From SAR202 cluster bacterium (GTDB lineage: Bacteria > Chloroflexota > Dehalococcoidia > Lucifugimonadales > Australimonadaceae), in the NCBI GenBank assembly GCA_016872415.1, contig VGZX01000009.1, forward strand, positions 1 through 50,519: DNA of 50,519 bases. Reading direction: 5' to 3'. The position numbers and the translations under genes were made by a program. The notes beneath the pieces are model-generated. The model worked only from the letters and a program-made list of their open reading frames with translations. It was not told the DNA's origin and did no database searches. Below, in pieces: positions 20,020 to 29,100 of the stretch (the first letter of the stretch is position 1; the number at the start of each line of letters is the position of its first letter).

Positions 20020-21276
20020 TCACAGCTTCCGCAGCCTCGGCGATCCAACATTGGTGACGACGGTGACGGCCAGCAACGCGACGCCGTTGACGATTAGCGC
20101 CGCGCCGACGCCAATGATGCCCGCCAGGAAGCCCATTTGCAGGTGCCCGAGCGGCGCGGTGCCGAGCGCGAAAATCCACGCGCCCATGGCTCGTCCGTGC
20201 AGGTGGTCGCGGACGCTCAGTTGCATGAGGCTCTGCGTGAAGATGTCCGACAGGGCCGACGCGCCGGCGACGACGGTGAGCGTGACCGCCGCGGCGGCGA
20301 ACATGGGCGAGAGGCCGAGCAGGACGGTGGACAGCCCGAAGGCGTATAGGATGAGCAGGTATGCCCGTCCCTTTTGGCGAATGTCGCCAACGGCGGCGAG
20401 GCCAATGCTCGCCAGGATGCTGCCGATGGCGCGGAAGGCGTGGAGCGCGCCCAGGTCCGCCTCGTCGCCATCCAACACGTCGCGCACGAGGGCCGGCAGG
20501 GCCGTGGCGAATGAGAAACCAAATATCTCGACCGCGCCCGTCAGCGCGACGAAGAGCATGAGCGTGCGATTCACGCGTATCTCACGCGCGTAATCCCGGA
20601 AGTTCCGCAGGATAGGCTGGGCTTGGCCGGACGCCAGGCCGGGGGTGCGGATCAACAGCAGCAGGCCAAGCGCGATGGCGTGCCCTGCCGCGAGCGCGAA
20701 CAGGGCAAACTCCGGGCCCCAGGCGTCGCTGATGCGGCCGGCGACCAGGGCGCCACCGAGGTTGCCGAGGCGCTGCCCGACGTTGAGCAACCCAAGGCCG
20801 GGGAGGAAGTCGTGCCGGCCGACGATGTCATAGCTGAAGCTGAGGCGCACCGGCTGCACCATGGCGGTGAACGCGCCGGCGGCGAAGGTCATGGCGAGCA
20901 GGTGCCACAGTTGGGCCTCGCCGGAGCCCACCAGCAAGCCCATGCCGAGGTAGGTGACGGCAAGCCCCGCCTCGATCGCCCGCAACATCCGGCGGCGGTC
21001 GAGCCAGTCGGCGAGGGCGCCGGCCGGCAGGCCGAACAGGAGCAGTGGAAGGAAGTAGATGGCGAGGGTCACGCCGACGAGCCGCGAGTCGCCCGTCATC
21101 TGCAGCACGAGCCAGCCGACGACCACCTGCTGCCCGGCATTGCTCACGCCCAGGAAGACACCGGACGACCAGAGCAGCCGGAAGTCACGCACACGCAGCG
21201 CGGGCGATGCTCCGACCCCGCGCAGACGGCGAAGAAAGCCCGGATTCGGGCTTGACGGCGGCGCGGACTCTGGCAT
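20020..21276 (-). CDS. Major facilitator superfamily transporter (MFS_3/enterobactin-exporter-like)
   Basis: A 418-residue, 12-helix transporter. The start DFRLLWSSGVFLGVSNAGQQ is the typical first helix of the MFS_3 branch, and the loop 2-3 motif GALADWLDRRRMLR matches the MFS signature. The second half begins after residue 210 with a long cytoplasmic loop (GQAQPILRNFRDYAREIRVNRTLM). Substrate unknown; relatives export siderophores or drugs. It is not clearly linked to its neighbours: glyA starts a separate unit and the gap to glyA is 74 bases on the same strand. Confidence 0.85.
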   Translation of the reverse strand: MPESAPPSSPNPGFLRRLRGVGASPALRVRDFRLLWSSGVFLGVSNAGQQVVVGWLVLQMTGDSRLVGVTLAIYFLPLLLFGLPAGALADWLDRRRMLRAIEAGLAVTYLGMGLLVGSGEAQLWHLLAMTFAAGAFTAMVQPVRLSFSYDIVGRHDFLPGLGLLNVGQRLGNLGGALVAGRISDAWGPEFALFALAAGHAIALGLLLLIRTPGLASGQAQPILRNFRDYAREIRVNRTLMLFVALTGAVEIFGFSFATALPALVRDVLDGDEADLGALHAFRAIGSILASIGLAAVGDIRQKGRAYLLILYAFGLSTVLLGLSPMFAAAAVTLTVVAGASALSDIFTQSLMQLSVRDHLHGRAMGAWIFALGTAPLGHLQMGFLAGIIGVGAALIVNGVALLAVTVVTNVGSPRLRKL

Positions 21277-21350
21277 AGGTCGGCGGCACCCCCAACGTGC
21301 GGCTGGAGGTTACGCCTTCCTGGCGATGCGCGGCAACGGGCGGCGGCTAC

Positions 21351-22613
21351 CTAGTAGTCGAGGCCTGGCACCGGAAACTTGGAGGTTAGCGCCATCACCT
21401 CGTCACGGACGGCCTGCTGGACATTCGAGTCTCCGCGGTGGTTCAACACGCGCACGATGAGGCGCGCGACGGCGCGGCACTCGTCTTCCTTGAAGCCGCG
21501 CGCGGTGACGGCCGGCGTGCCCAGCCGCAGTCCGCTGGTGACGCGCGGCGGGCGTGGGTCGTTGGGGATGGCGTTCTTGTTGACGGTGATGCCCACCTGG
21601 CCGAGCACCTCTTCCGCCTCTTGGCCGGTGGTGTCGATGGGGTTGAGGTCCACGAGCATCAGGTGGTTGTCGGTGCCGCCCGACACGATGCGGAGGCCCT
21701 GCGATTGGAGCTCCGTCGCCATGGCGCGCGCGTTCTTGACGACCTGGTGGGCGTAGTCCTTGAACTCGGGCTGCATGGCCTCGCCGAAGCACACCGCTTT
21801 CGCGGCGATGGCGTGCATGAGCGGGCCGCCCTGTGCGTAGGGAAACACCGCCTTGTCCACGTTGCGCCGGCGCGCCTCGGTGGAGAGGATGAACGCGCCG
21901 CGCGGGCCGCGCAGCGACTTGTGCGTGGTGGAGCTGACGACGTCGGCGTAGGGCACGGGCGATGGGTGAGCGCCGCCCGCGACGAGTCCGGCGATGTGGG
22001 CCATGTCCACCATGAGCAGCGCGCCGACCTCGCCGGCGATGGCCTTGAGGCGGGCGAAGTCGATGGTGCGGGGGTAGGCGGTGTAACCGCCGACGATGAG
22101 CTTCGGCTTGTGCTCGCGCGCCAGCTTGGCGATGGCGTCGTAGTCCAGCGTCTCCGTCTCCGGGTCGACGCCGTAGGCCACGAACTTGTAGAGCTTCGCC
22201 GAGAAGTTGACAGGGCTCCCGTGGGTGAGGTGGCCGCCCTGGTCCAGCCGCAGGCCCATGACCACATCGCCCGGCTCGATGATCGCGGCATAGGCGGCGA
22301 GGTTGGCCTGCGCGCCCGCGTGCGGCTGCACGTTGGCGTGTTGCGCGCCGAACAGTTCCTTGGCGCGGTCGATGGCCGCTTGCTCGACCACGTCAACGTA
22401 TTCGCATGACCCATAGTAGCGGCGCCCGGGATAACCCTCGGCGTATTTGTTGGTGAGCGCCGAGCCCTGCGCCTCGAGCACCGCCCGGCTCGCGTAATTC
22501 TCGGACGCGATGAGGACGATGTTACGCCGCTGCCGGTCGACCTCATTCTGGATGGCCTGCGCGACGAGGGGGTCTTGCTTGAGGAGGGCTGACAGGGGAA
22601 GCGTCGTGGTCAT
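21351..22613 (-). CDS. glyA: Serine hydroxymethyltransferase
   Basis: PLP enzyme interconverting serine and glycine with tetrahydrofolate. The 420-residue protein has [20 protein letters not shown], [21 protein letters not shown] [34 protein letters not shown], and the PLP lysine in [15 protein letters not shown] (about 233). The lysine context has HKS in place of the usual HKT. It has its own promoter and a leader of about 48 bases, too short for a glycine riboswitch. Confidence 0.97.
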   Translation of the reverse strand: MTTTLPLSALLKQDPLVAQAIQNEVDRQRRNIVLIASENYASRAVLEAQGSALTNKYAEGYPGRRYYGSCEYVDVVEQAAIDRAKELFGAQHANVQPHAGAQANLAAYAAIIEPGDVVMGLRLDQGGHLTHGSPVNFSAKLYKFVAYGVDPETETLDYDAIAKLAREHKPKLIVGGYTAYPRTIDFARLKAIAGEVGALLMVDMAHIAGLVAGGAHPSPVPYADVVSSTTHKSLRGPRGAFILSTEARRRNVDKAVFPYAQGGPLMHAIAAKAVCFGEAMQPEFKDYAHQVVKNARAMATELQSQGLRIVSGGTDNHLMLVDLNPIDTTGQEAEEVLGQVGITVNKNAIPNDPRPPRVTSGLRLGTPAVTARGFKEDECRAVARLIVRVLNHRGDSNVQQAVRDEVMALTSKFPVPGLDY

Positions 22614-22667
22614 GAAGACTGCCTATCATGCGGCGCATGGTGACGTGCCGCGCGGGGTGATGGCGAA

Positions 22668-22696
22668 AGTGTAGGCGAGGCGCTCCGCAGCGTCAA
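22668..22696 (-). promoter_or_regulatory. Sigma70-type promoter for glyA
   Basis: On the minus strand TTGACG (22696-22691) and TACACT (22673-22668) are spaced by exactly 17 bases. The predicted start near 22661 is about 48 bases before the ATG. Confidence 0.68.
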
Positions 22697-22730
22697 TGAA
22701 GCGGGCGCGTCGAAGGTGCGGGCGGGATGA

Positions 22731-22761
22731 GGCGGGGCCTCGTCTTCGACGCGGCCCCGCC
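22731..22761 (-). terminator. Strong hairpin after the Rieske oxygenase gene
   Basis: Arms 22731-22739 and 22753-22761 (GGCGGGGCC/GGCCCCGCC) pair over 9 bp, and an inner CGTC/GACG pair adds 4 bp across one mismatch, leaving a 3-base loop. It starts 13 bases after the Rieske stop. There is no T-tract, so it may be a 3'-end stabiliser or a factor-dependent stop instead of an intrinsic terminator. Confidence 0.45.
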
Positions 22762-22774
22762 CGAGCGTCCTGGT

Positions 22775-24142
22775 TTAGCCGGCGGCGACCGGTGGGTCTT
22801 GGCGCTTGGCCTGTCGGGCCAGTTGCGCCGCCACGTCCTCGGTCGGCTTGATCCGGCCGTCCTTTATCGCCTGGTGGTAGTGCGCGCGAGAGACGAGCTC
22901 CATCGGCACGTCTTCCGCGGGGAAGTTGCCGGGGTTGCGGAACTGGTACTCGGCCTTGCGCCCGCCGAACGCCTTCGTGACGACCAAGCGGCGCCACTGC
23001 ACCACCTCGGCGTCAGTGCGCGACAGGAACTCCGGCGTGTCGTACCGCTGGTTGTTCATCACGCTGTTATCTTGCATGGAGAAGTTCCACTCGATCATCC
23101 AGCGGTGGTAAATGTAGTAGAGAACCGTGTGCCACCAGCGCTGGAGCCCGTTGCGCGGTCGCGTGCAGTGGTAGTACCACAGCCGCGAGAGCTTCTCCTC
23201 CACCGGCACCACCATGCGGGTGTAGAGGTCGTAGGCGAACTCCGCGCGAAACATGCCCGGCAGGTGATGGCCGCCGGACCAGCGCGGCGAGCGCGCCGAG
23301 GGCACGTTGCGCTGCGCGCCCATCACGTTCCACTTCAGCGCCCACGTCCACAGCCGGCGCCAGTTGCTCTTGGGCCATCTCCAGCCGTTCGGGTAGTGGT
23401 CGAAGTAGGCGTTCTTGTCGCTGGGGGTCATTCTGCCGACCTTCGTCACGTCACCCGCGAAGCCGTTGGCGACGTAGACGGGATATTCGCCCGCCGCGAC
23501 GCGGGAGTAATACTCGCCGCGCAACACCACCAGAGCGTTGCGGTGCAGGTAATTCACGTGGGCGTCCATTGAGTTCTCAAGGGCGACCTCCCAGTTGCAG
23601 GTCCAATAGCCCTCGCCGAACAGGATGAGCGAGTCGTCGTCGAAGAACTCCTCGGGCACGTCCTCCTCGATCGGGGCGGACTGCTCTTCGCCAATCCAGA
23701 CGAACACCATGCCCTTGAGGGTGCGGGTGGGGTACTTCTTGGCCTCGGTGCCGGGCTTCCCGCAGACGCGAGACTCCGGCCCCTCGCTCAACACCGCGAC
23801 GTTGCGGCCTTCCTCGTCGAAGACCCAGCCGTGGTAAGGGCAGGCGACGGTGCCGGCCCAGTGGACATGGCCCTCGGAGAGGCGGGCGCCGCGGTGAGGG
23901 CAGATGTCGGTGAGGGTGACGGCCTCGCCCCGCTTGTCGCGGAACACGACGAGGTCTTCACCGAGGAGCCGCAGCTGGATGGGCCGGCGCTTCGGCACGC
24001 GCTTCGCCGTGATCAATGGATACCAGTAGTTCCGCAGCCCCAGCTTGGGAATCAGATGGCGGATGTCGCCATTCAGGTTCGGCACCTTCTCGGCGCCGGA
24101 CATCGGTCCTTGACCAGCAGCCCTTTGCACGACGTCGACCAT
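22775..24142 (-). CDS. Rieske-type aromatic ring-hydroxylating oxygenase, large subunit
   Basis: A 455-residue oxygenase. The Rieske [2Fe-2S] site is CPHRGARLSEGH (about 82) plus CPYHGWVFDE (about 101). The catalytic domain has the mononuclear iron ligands in ALENSMDAHVNYLHRNAL (about 188-204) and a later Asp candidate in MQDNSVMNNQ. The long insert of Trp-rich sequence (NGWRWPKSNWRRLWTWALKW) is unusual. The gene stands alone with no beta subunit or reductase beside it; the nearest ferredoxin in the window is the Rieske protein at 48,551. The substrate is unknown: plant-type ligno-aromatic or sterol compounds are both possible. Confidence 0.9.
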   Translation of the reverse strand: MVDVVQRAAGQGPMSGAEKVPNLNGDIRHLIPKLGLRNYWYPLITAKRVPKRRPIQLRLLGEDLVVFRDKRGEAVTLTDICPHRGARLSEGHVHWAGTVACPYHGWVFDEEGRNVAVLSEGPESRVCGKPGTEAKKYPTRTLKGMVFVWIGEEQSAPIEEDVPEEFFDDDSLILFGEGYWTCNWEVALENSMDAHVNYLHRNALVVLRGEYYSRVAAGEYPVYVANGFAGDVTKVGRMTPSDKNAYFDHYPNGWRWPKSNWRRLWTWALKWNVMGAQRNVPSARSPRWSGGHHLPGMFRAEFAYDLYTRMVVPVEEKLSRLWYYHCTRPRNGLQRWWHTVLYYIYHRWMIEWNFSMQDNSVMNNQRYDTPEFLSRTDAEVVQWRRLVVTKAFGGRKAEYQFRNPGNFPAEDVPMELVSRAHYHQAIKDGRIKPTEDVAAQLARQAKRQDPPVAAG

Positions 24143-24210
24143 GGCTTTTCATCTCCCCGGCAATTGCAATCGGATTTCGCCAACCACGGGTCCGAAGCGG
24201 TCGAGCCATC

Positions 24211-24271
24211 ACTATACGTGAGCGCACGGATGTGCGGTATGCGGCGGCGGCGATTTGTCGCGACTGAGACA
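24211..24271 (-). promoter_or_regulatory. Candidate promoter and operator palindrome upstream of the Rieske oxygenase
   Basis: A TATAGT -10 element (24216-24211) lies about 70 bases before the oxygenase ATG, without a clear -35. Upstream is a perfect 7-bp inverted repeat, ATTTGTC (24250-24256) and GACAAAT (24265-24271) with an 8-base spacer, centred about 57 bases upstream of the predicted start. The 22-base span is typical of a TetR/MarR-type dimer site, and the position would suit an activator. ComF ends 43 bases upstream, so a role in ending that transcript is also possible, though no T-tract follows. Confidence 0.35.
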
Positions 24272-24314
24272 AATGTGGCAGGGGTGGCATGCGAATCGCG
24301 CGCCGTCCGAACGG

Positions 24315-25010
24315 TCACCGCTCCTCGCGCGCGAATGCCACCGCCGCGACCTCGACGGCGCCGCCGCGCTTCAGCGCCCATGCCGCCGCGCTCATCGTGC
24401 TGCCGGTGGTCAGCACGTCGTCGACCAGCAACAGGCGCATGCCCGCCGTGCCGTCGGCGCCCGGCTCGAAGTCGTAGGCCACGTTGGCCCAGCGCGCGGC
24501 ATGGCCCGGGGCCTTGACCTGCGAGCGGCCGCTTTGAACCCGCACGAGCGCGCCGGCGAGCACGGGCAGCCCCAGGAGGGCGCCGAGCGCATCGGCCAGC
24601 AGGGCCGCCTGGTTGTAACCGCGGTCACGCAGGCGCTTGGCGTGGACCGGCATCGGCACGATGGCGTCGGCCGACACCCGCCGCTGGCGGACGGCGACGG
24701 CCATGTGCCCGGCGAGCGTGGGAGCGATGGCGCGGACGTGCCGGTACTTGAGGGCGTGGACCGCGTCGCGTGCGGCGCCCATGTAGCGGCATGCGACCGT
24801 GGCGCTGTCGAACGCGGGCCGCCGCACCGCGCAGCGCGCGCAGACGCCGGGCCAGCCCAACTCGGCGCACGATGGGCAGCGCGGCTCGGATGGCTTGGCC
24901 TCGGCGGCGCACCGGTCGCACAGGAAGGTGCCGCTCATGCCGCAGCCGACGCACCGCGCCGGGTGCAACCCTTCGCCAAGACGGCGCCAGATGGCTGAAA
25001 GGAACGGCAT
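24315..25010 (-). CDS. comF: ComF-family phosphoribosyltransferase-like protein
   Basis: A 231-residue ComF protein linked to DNA uptake. An N-terminal zinc ribbon has CVGC, CDRC, CPSC and CARC pairs (about 20-60). The type I PRTase fold has the PRPP loop LLLVDDVLTTGSTM (about 190-203) and KYRHVR before it; RDRGYNQAALLADAL is a ComF signature. With comEA/comEC at 6,097-8,098 it supports natural competence. The divergent HAD gene begins 38 bases away, leaving very little promoter space. Confidence 0.92.
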   Translation of the reverse strand: MPFLSAIWRRLGEGLHPARCVGCGMSGTFLCDRCAAEAKPSEPRCPSCAELGWPGVCARCAVRRPAFDSATVACRYMGAARDAVHALKYRHVRAIAPTLAGHMAVAVRQRRVSADAIVPMPVHAKRLRDRGYNQAALLADALGALLGLPVLAGALVRVQSGRSQVKAPGHAARWANVAYDFEPGADGTAGMRLLLVDDVLTTGSTMSAAAWALKRGGAVEVAAVAFAREER

Positions 25011-25048
25011 GGCGACGGCACCGACGCCCTTGGTAATCTGGTGCGGCG

Positions 25049-25762
25049 ATGATACGAGCCGTGTTCTTCGATTTCTATGGCACCCTGGCGGGCTGGCAGC
25101 CGGCGCCGGAGCGCGTGCAGCACGAGGCCTGCGCGGCCGAGGGCTTAGACGTGCCGGAGGCGGCGCTGGCGAGGGCGTACCGGACAGCCAACGACTACAT
25201 GGACGCGGAAAACGCGCGAAAGCATATCGCCACGCGCTCGCCCGTCGAGCGCGACGCGTTCTTCACGGAGTACGAGCGTCGGCTGCTGGAGGCGGCGGGC
25301 GCCGCGGTGCCGCCAGAGCAGGCGGCGCGCATCTGGGAGCGCGTGGCGAAAGCGCCGAAGGCCATCGGCCTCTATCCGGAGACGCTGCCGGCACTGGAGG
25401 CATTGCGGAGTGTCGGGCTCACGCTGGGGGTCATCTCGAACATGGACATCGGGCTGAGCGACACGTTGGCGCGCCTTGGCATCGCCCCGTATCTATCGGC
25501 GAGCGTGTCGAGCGGCGAGGTGGGCATCAGCAAGCCGCACGTCCGCATTTTCGAGGCGGCGCTGCGGAAGGCGGGCGTCGGGCGCCGCGAGGCGCTGCAC
25601 GTTGGCGACGGCTACGACTCCGACATCGTGGGTGCGCGCAACGCCGGCATCGCCGCGCTGCTGCTGGTCCGCGATGGGCACCTCCCGCCCGGCGGCGTGC
25701 CGGCGGTCGCCTCCCTACTCGATGTGCTGCCATACCTGCGCGCCAACGAACTCGTCCCTTGA
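25049..25762 (+). CDS. HAD-superfamily hydrolase (haloacid-dehalogenase-like)
   Basis: A 237-residue HAD subclass IA phosphatase/dehalogenase. Motif I is FFDFYGTL, where the second acid of DxDGT is Tyr, a pattern found in L-2-haloacid dehalogenases and some phosphatases. Motif II is VISNMD, motif III lysine is in GISKPHVRIFEAAL, and motif IV is HVGDGYDSDIVGARNAG. It is head-to-head with comF with only 38 bases between starts. The true substrate is unknown. Confidence 0.85.
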   Translation: MIRAVFFDFYGTLAGWQPAPERVQHEACAAEGLDVPEAALARAYRTANDYMDAENARKHIATRSPVERDAFFTEYERRLLEAAGAAVPPEQAARIWERVAKAPKAIGLYPETLPALEALRSVGLTLGVISNMDIGLSDTLARLGIAPYLSASVSSGEVGISKPHVRIFEAALRKAGVGRREALHVGDGYDSDIVGARNAGIAALLLVRDGHLPPGGVPAVASLLDVLPYLRANELVP

Positions 25763-25850
25763 GACGGGGCCGCGGCGTGTCCCGCGGACGCAATTGTGAT
25801 AGGCTGTGTTCGCGGCGCCTTCGCCCGCACATTTCCCCACTTGAAGTTGC

Positions 25851-26117
25851 ATGGCTTACCAGATTTACTTCGCCGACCTGCGGGATGAGAACCAAGCTCT
25901 CCTCCTGACGCTGTTGCGTCTCAAGGAGGAGGCCGGACGGTTGGAACCGGAGGAGGCCGCGTTGCTTTCGACCATGCGCGGCCCCATCGCCTACACGCGC
26001 CCCGTGTCCGAAGTGCCGGACCGCGACGCCGATGGCGAGGCCACCGCTCAACCGCACCGCCGTCAAGGTGGCTTCCGCCGCCGCAGCAACGGCCGACAAC
26101 ACCACCCCAGCAGCTAG
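25851..26117 (+). CDS. Small hypothetical protein
   Basis: An 88-residue protein I do not recognise. The first 60 residues look like a real fold (AYQIYFADLRDENQALLLTLLRLKEEAG, with helical Leu/Glu pattern); the rest is a polar, Arg/Gln/His-rich tail. TTGAAG lies a few bases before the ATG. It is tail-to-tail with mfd and their two stop codons share the palindrome CTAG at 26114-26117. Confidence 0.5.
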   Translation: MAYQIYFADLRDENQALLLTLLRLKEEAGRLEPEEAALLSTMRGPIAYTRPVSEVPDRDADGEATAQPHRRQGGFRRRSNGRQHHPSS

Positions 26118-29100
26118 CCCGCGCCGGCGGCCGTTAGCTCGGGCAACGCATGTTGGAACGCTCGCAGGCGTTCCAACACGGCGAGTAGTGCCTGCCCCCA
26201 GAGCACGCGGTTGCCCTCCAACGGCAGGTGCAGCTGTTGGTTGCCCACTTTCACGCCATGGCCCAGCGCCTTTTCCAGCGGAATGCGGGCGCCGCCTATC
26301 TCGTCGCGCAGCTTCAGCGTCACGCGATCACTCGACCGATTCACCGCTTCGACGCGGGCCAGCCTCGCCAGAACGCGCACCCGCACCGTGTAAACGAGGT
26401 GGTAAATGTCCTCCGGCAACTGGTGCCCGAAGCGGTCGCGCAGGTCCTGCGTCAACGCGTCCACGTCTTCGACCGTCCGCGCCTTCGCCATCTGCTGATA
26501 GATCGCCATGCGGGTGGGCATGTGAGCCACAAGCGCCTCCGGTATCGCGGCGGGCAACCCAAGATCGACCTGCGGATCGGGCGTGCCATCGACGGGCTGC
26601 GGGGCGCCACGGCCCTGGGCTTGCAGCTCGCGCACGGCCTCGCCAAGCAACCGGGTGTAGAGGTCGAAACCGACGGCGTGTATTTGTCCGCTCTGCTCCG
26701 CGCCGAGAATGTTGCCAGCGCCGCGGATCTCCAGGTCCTTCATGGCGATGCGGAAGCCGGCGCCGAGTTCGGTGGCGGCCACGATCGTCTGCAAGCGTCG
26801 TTGGGCCGTGTCCGTGAGTTTGCGGCCGCGCGGCACGAATAGGTAGGCATAGCCGCGCAGCGACCGCCGGCCGATGCGCCCGCGCAGCTGGTAAAGCTGG
26901 GCCAGCCCCAGACGCTCCGCATGGTCGACGATCAGCGTGTTCACCGTCGGAATGTCGAGGCCCGATTCGATGATGGTGGTGCACACCAGCACGTCGGCCT
27001 CGCCGTCGGCGAACTCGGCCATCACCCGCTCCAGCTCCTCTTCCGCCATCTGACCGTGCGCGATGGCGACGCGGGCCTCCGGCACCAGCTGGCGGATGTG
27101 GTCCGCCTCGAGGTCGATGCTTTTCACGCGGTTATGCAGGTAGAACACCTGCCCGCCGCGGTCCATCTCGCGAAGGATGGCCTCGCGCACGAGGTCGTCG
27201 GAGTGCTCGGCAAGGAAGGTCTTGATCGGCTGGCGCTCTTGCGGGGCGGTCTCGATGGTCGAGATGTCGCGCACGCCGGACATCGCCATGTAGAGCGTGC
27301 GCGGGATGGGCGTCGCGGTGAGCGTGAGGACATCGACCTGCTTGCGGAGGTCGCGCAGGCGCTCCTTGTGGTTGACGCCGAACCGGTGCTCCTCGTCGAT
27401 GATTACGAGGCCAAGGTCGCGGAAGGCGACATCCTTCTGCACCAGGCGGTGCGTGCCAATGACGATATCGGCCTCGCCCTTCTTCAGCCTCTCGATCACC
27501 TCGTCCTGCTCGTGGGGCGATCGAAAGCGGCTCAACGTCTCGATGCGTGCGGGGAACGTCCGCAGGCGCTCGGTGAAGGTGGCGTAGTGCTGCTGGGCCA
27601 GCACCGTGGTGGGCACGAGCACCGCTACTTGCTTCCCGTCCATCACCGCCTTGAACGCCGCGCGCAACGCCACCTCGGTCTTTCCGTAGCCAACATCGCC
27701 GCAGACGAGGCGGTCCATCGGCTTGACCTGCTCCATGTCCGCCTTCACCTGATCGATGGCTGCGGCTTGGTCGGGCGTTTCCACGTACGGGAACGCATCC
27801 TCCATCTCGCGCTGCCACGGCGAGTCAGGACTGAAGGCGTGGCCGTCGGCCATCTCGCGCTGGGCATAGATCGCCAGCAGGTCGACGGCGAGCTTCTTGG
27901 TCGATTCCCTGGCTCGCGCGACGGTCCGGCTCCACTCCTGGGTGCCGAGGCGGGTGGGCGACGGCTGCGCCTCGTCGCCGCCCATGTACGCAGACACACG
28001 ATCGAGGTGCTCCATCGGCACGTAGAGCTTGTCGCCCTCCGCGTACTCCAGCACGAGGTATTCGCGTGGCGCGCCATCTTGGCCTGCCTGCTGCGACGTG
28101 GTGCCGACGAAATTGCCAATGCCGTGGTCGATGTGGACGACGTATTGGCCGGGCGTCAGCTCCTCGATCGCCAGGCGTTGATGGGCCGGCACCCGCGTGC
28201 GCGCGCGCGTCGGGCGGCGCTTGGCGGTGCCGAATAGCTCCGCGTCCGACAGCAGGTTCAGCACCGGCGTCTCGGTCTCCTCGTCCAACAGCAGCGTCCA
28301 CCCGGACGCGACGCCGCCGTGCACGATGGTCACCTCGCCGGGCTGGGGCGCCGACTTGAGATCCCGCTCCTCGTGGGCGCCAATGCCGGCGTCGCGCATT
28401 AACTCGGCGATGCGCTGTGAATATTGCGTCGCGATGACGGTGGGGTGCAGCCGGTTGAGACGCGGCGCTTTCGCCAGGTCCTCAAGGCGTCCGGAGAAGT
28501 TGGGCGCGCCGGTGAACGGCAATCGCACCACGTCGTCGCCATCGGTCGCGTGATAGCGGGTAAGGTCAACCCGTCCGGGCAGGGCGTCGAGTTGCGCGCG
28601 AACGCTGGCCCAGTCCGCCATGCTCGATGGGAAGCCGATGGGCAGCTCGCCGCGCTCCTGCTTCGCGAGGCGCAGCTTGGCGGCCTCGGCCTCCCAGTGG
28701 CGCGCGGCTTCCTCCGCCTCGGCTGCTTCGGCGAGCACGACCAGCGCGTCGCCGCCGGGCTTCACGAAGTCCAACAATGTATGCCGGTGGAAAAAGCCGG
28801 CATAGAACGACGCGTTGTCCATCGACAGGCCCGACAGCAGCTCGGCGAGGTCGTCATCGACGCGGTCGCGCTCGGCCGTCTTGGCGTTCGAGAAGTCGAG
28901 GGCGCGTACCGCCTCGTTAATGGCGGCACTGTCGGACAGCGCGGGTAACACCTCGGCCGCCGGCAACACGGTTAAGGACTTGAGCTCGCCGGTCGACCGC
29001 TGCGTGCGGATGTCGAAGCGGCGTATGGAGTCGACGCGGTCGCCCCAAAGCTCGATGCGGGCGGGCTCGGCCTGGCCCGGCGGAAAGATGTCGATGATGC

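Noticed and set aside
21277..21350. Glycine or SAM riboswitch near glyA
   Set aside because: The glyA leader from its predicted start is only about 48 bases, and the downstream gap is 74 bases; neither fits.
26921..28237. 438-codon plus frame opposite mfd
   Set aside because: Antisense shadow of mfd with no domain-like sequence.
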